A DNA stretch of 64,000 nucleotides from Bog-473 sp963738135 (GTDB lineage: Bacteria; Actinomycetota; Acidimicrobiia; Acidimicrobiales; RAAP-2): positions 248,001 to 312,000 of the forward strand of contig CAVTVK010000006.1 of the NCBI GenBank assembly GCA_963738135.1, read 5' to 3'. The notes beneath the pieces are model-generated. The model saw only the letters and a program-made list of their open reading frames with translations, was not told where the DNA came from and did not search any database. The first letter of the stretch is position 1, and the number at the start of each line of letters is the position of its first letter. The position numbers and the translations under genes are program-made. Shown one piece after another: positions 63,861 to 64,000 of the stretch.

Positions 63861-64000
63861 ATGACCGGCCCCGTCCGTCCCCGCCTGCGTCGTGGGCTCG
63901 TCGTCACGGTGGGGTTGCTGTCCGTGCTCGGCGCGCTGGCAACTTCGGCGACCTCCAGCCCACCGCTTCCGGCCGCGGCGGACCAACCGCCCCCGACCGC
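63861..64000 (+). CDS. secreted protein, N-terminal part (3' partial)
   Basis: From ATG 63861 the frame is open to the window end and begins RPRLRRGLVVTVGLLSVLGA, then LATSATSSPPLPAAADQ, a standard signal peptide with twin basic start and alanine-rich cleavage site. A proline-rich mature start follows. Function cannot be seen. Divergent from the exonuclease across 90 bases. Confidence 0.6.
   Translation, partial: MTGPVRPRLRRGLVVTVGLLSVLGALATSATSSPPLPAAADQPPPT

Overview
The window is GC-rich actinobacterial DNA. Short intergenic gaps, many GTG starts, ATGA/GTGA stop-start overlaps, predicted F420-dependent enzymes, a DsbA-like protein of the kind found in mycothiol producers, and a secreted L,D-transpeptidase built on repeated GYWLVASDGG units all point to Actinomycetota, most probably class Acidimicrobiia from soil or sediment. 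The class assignment is inference; no ribosomal marker is present.

Layout. 1-29 kb is mostly ordinary high-GC metabolic chromosome: a tight four-gene cluster (SRPBCC, M20 peptidase, SDR, DsbA-like), an HD-domain/LuxR regulator, a methyltransferase and cupin, a sulfatase with TrmO, two ABC-2 permeases, a Baeyer-Villiger-type monooxygenase overlapping a haloalkane dehalogenase and divergent from a P450, an acyl-CoA dehydrogenase with rpiA, a CoA-transferase, a beta-carbonic anhydrase, the L,D-transpeptidase, a metallo-beta-lactamase-fold enzyme, a Ser/Thr kinase and a second flavin monooxygenase. About 29-54.4 kb looks accessory: by eye its base composition is less GC-rich, gaps are wider, and it holds small one-off enzymes (two DHFR-like, two DinB, two VOC, a deazaflavin reductase, a luciferase-like oxidoreductase), several truncated gene remnants, an IS110-family transposase, a recurring intergenic hairpin repeat, and a run of alpha/beta hydrolases and winged-helix regulators. 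An intact tRNA-Val(GAC) at 54.45 kb has its 3' half plus downstream flank copied at 40.45 kb, so about 14 kb is bracketed by direct repeats. From 54.6 kb the high-GC metabolic style resumes: a PhyH dioxygenase, phosphotriesterase-like hydrolase, acyl-CoA ligase, crotonase and AhpD-like protein form a probable catabolic cluster, followed by YceI, catalase, a poly-gamma-glutamate hydrolase-like protein and a DEDDh exonuclease.

How the genes may work together. The set fits a heterotroph oxidising fatty-acyl, cyclic or aromatic, and halogenated compounds (P450s, flavin monooxygenases, dehalogenase, CoA ligases and transferases, acyl-CoA dehydrogenase), with F420 and mycothiol-type redox chemistry and peroxide defence.

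Caution. At least fifteen apparent single-base frameshifts interrupt otherwise well-conserved proteins, several in C5/C6 or G5/G6 runs. This looks more like residual assembly indels than mass pseudogenisation, so genes called here as frameshifted should be checked against reads. True remnants (large internal or terminal losses) are listed separately.
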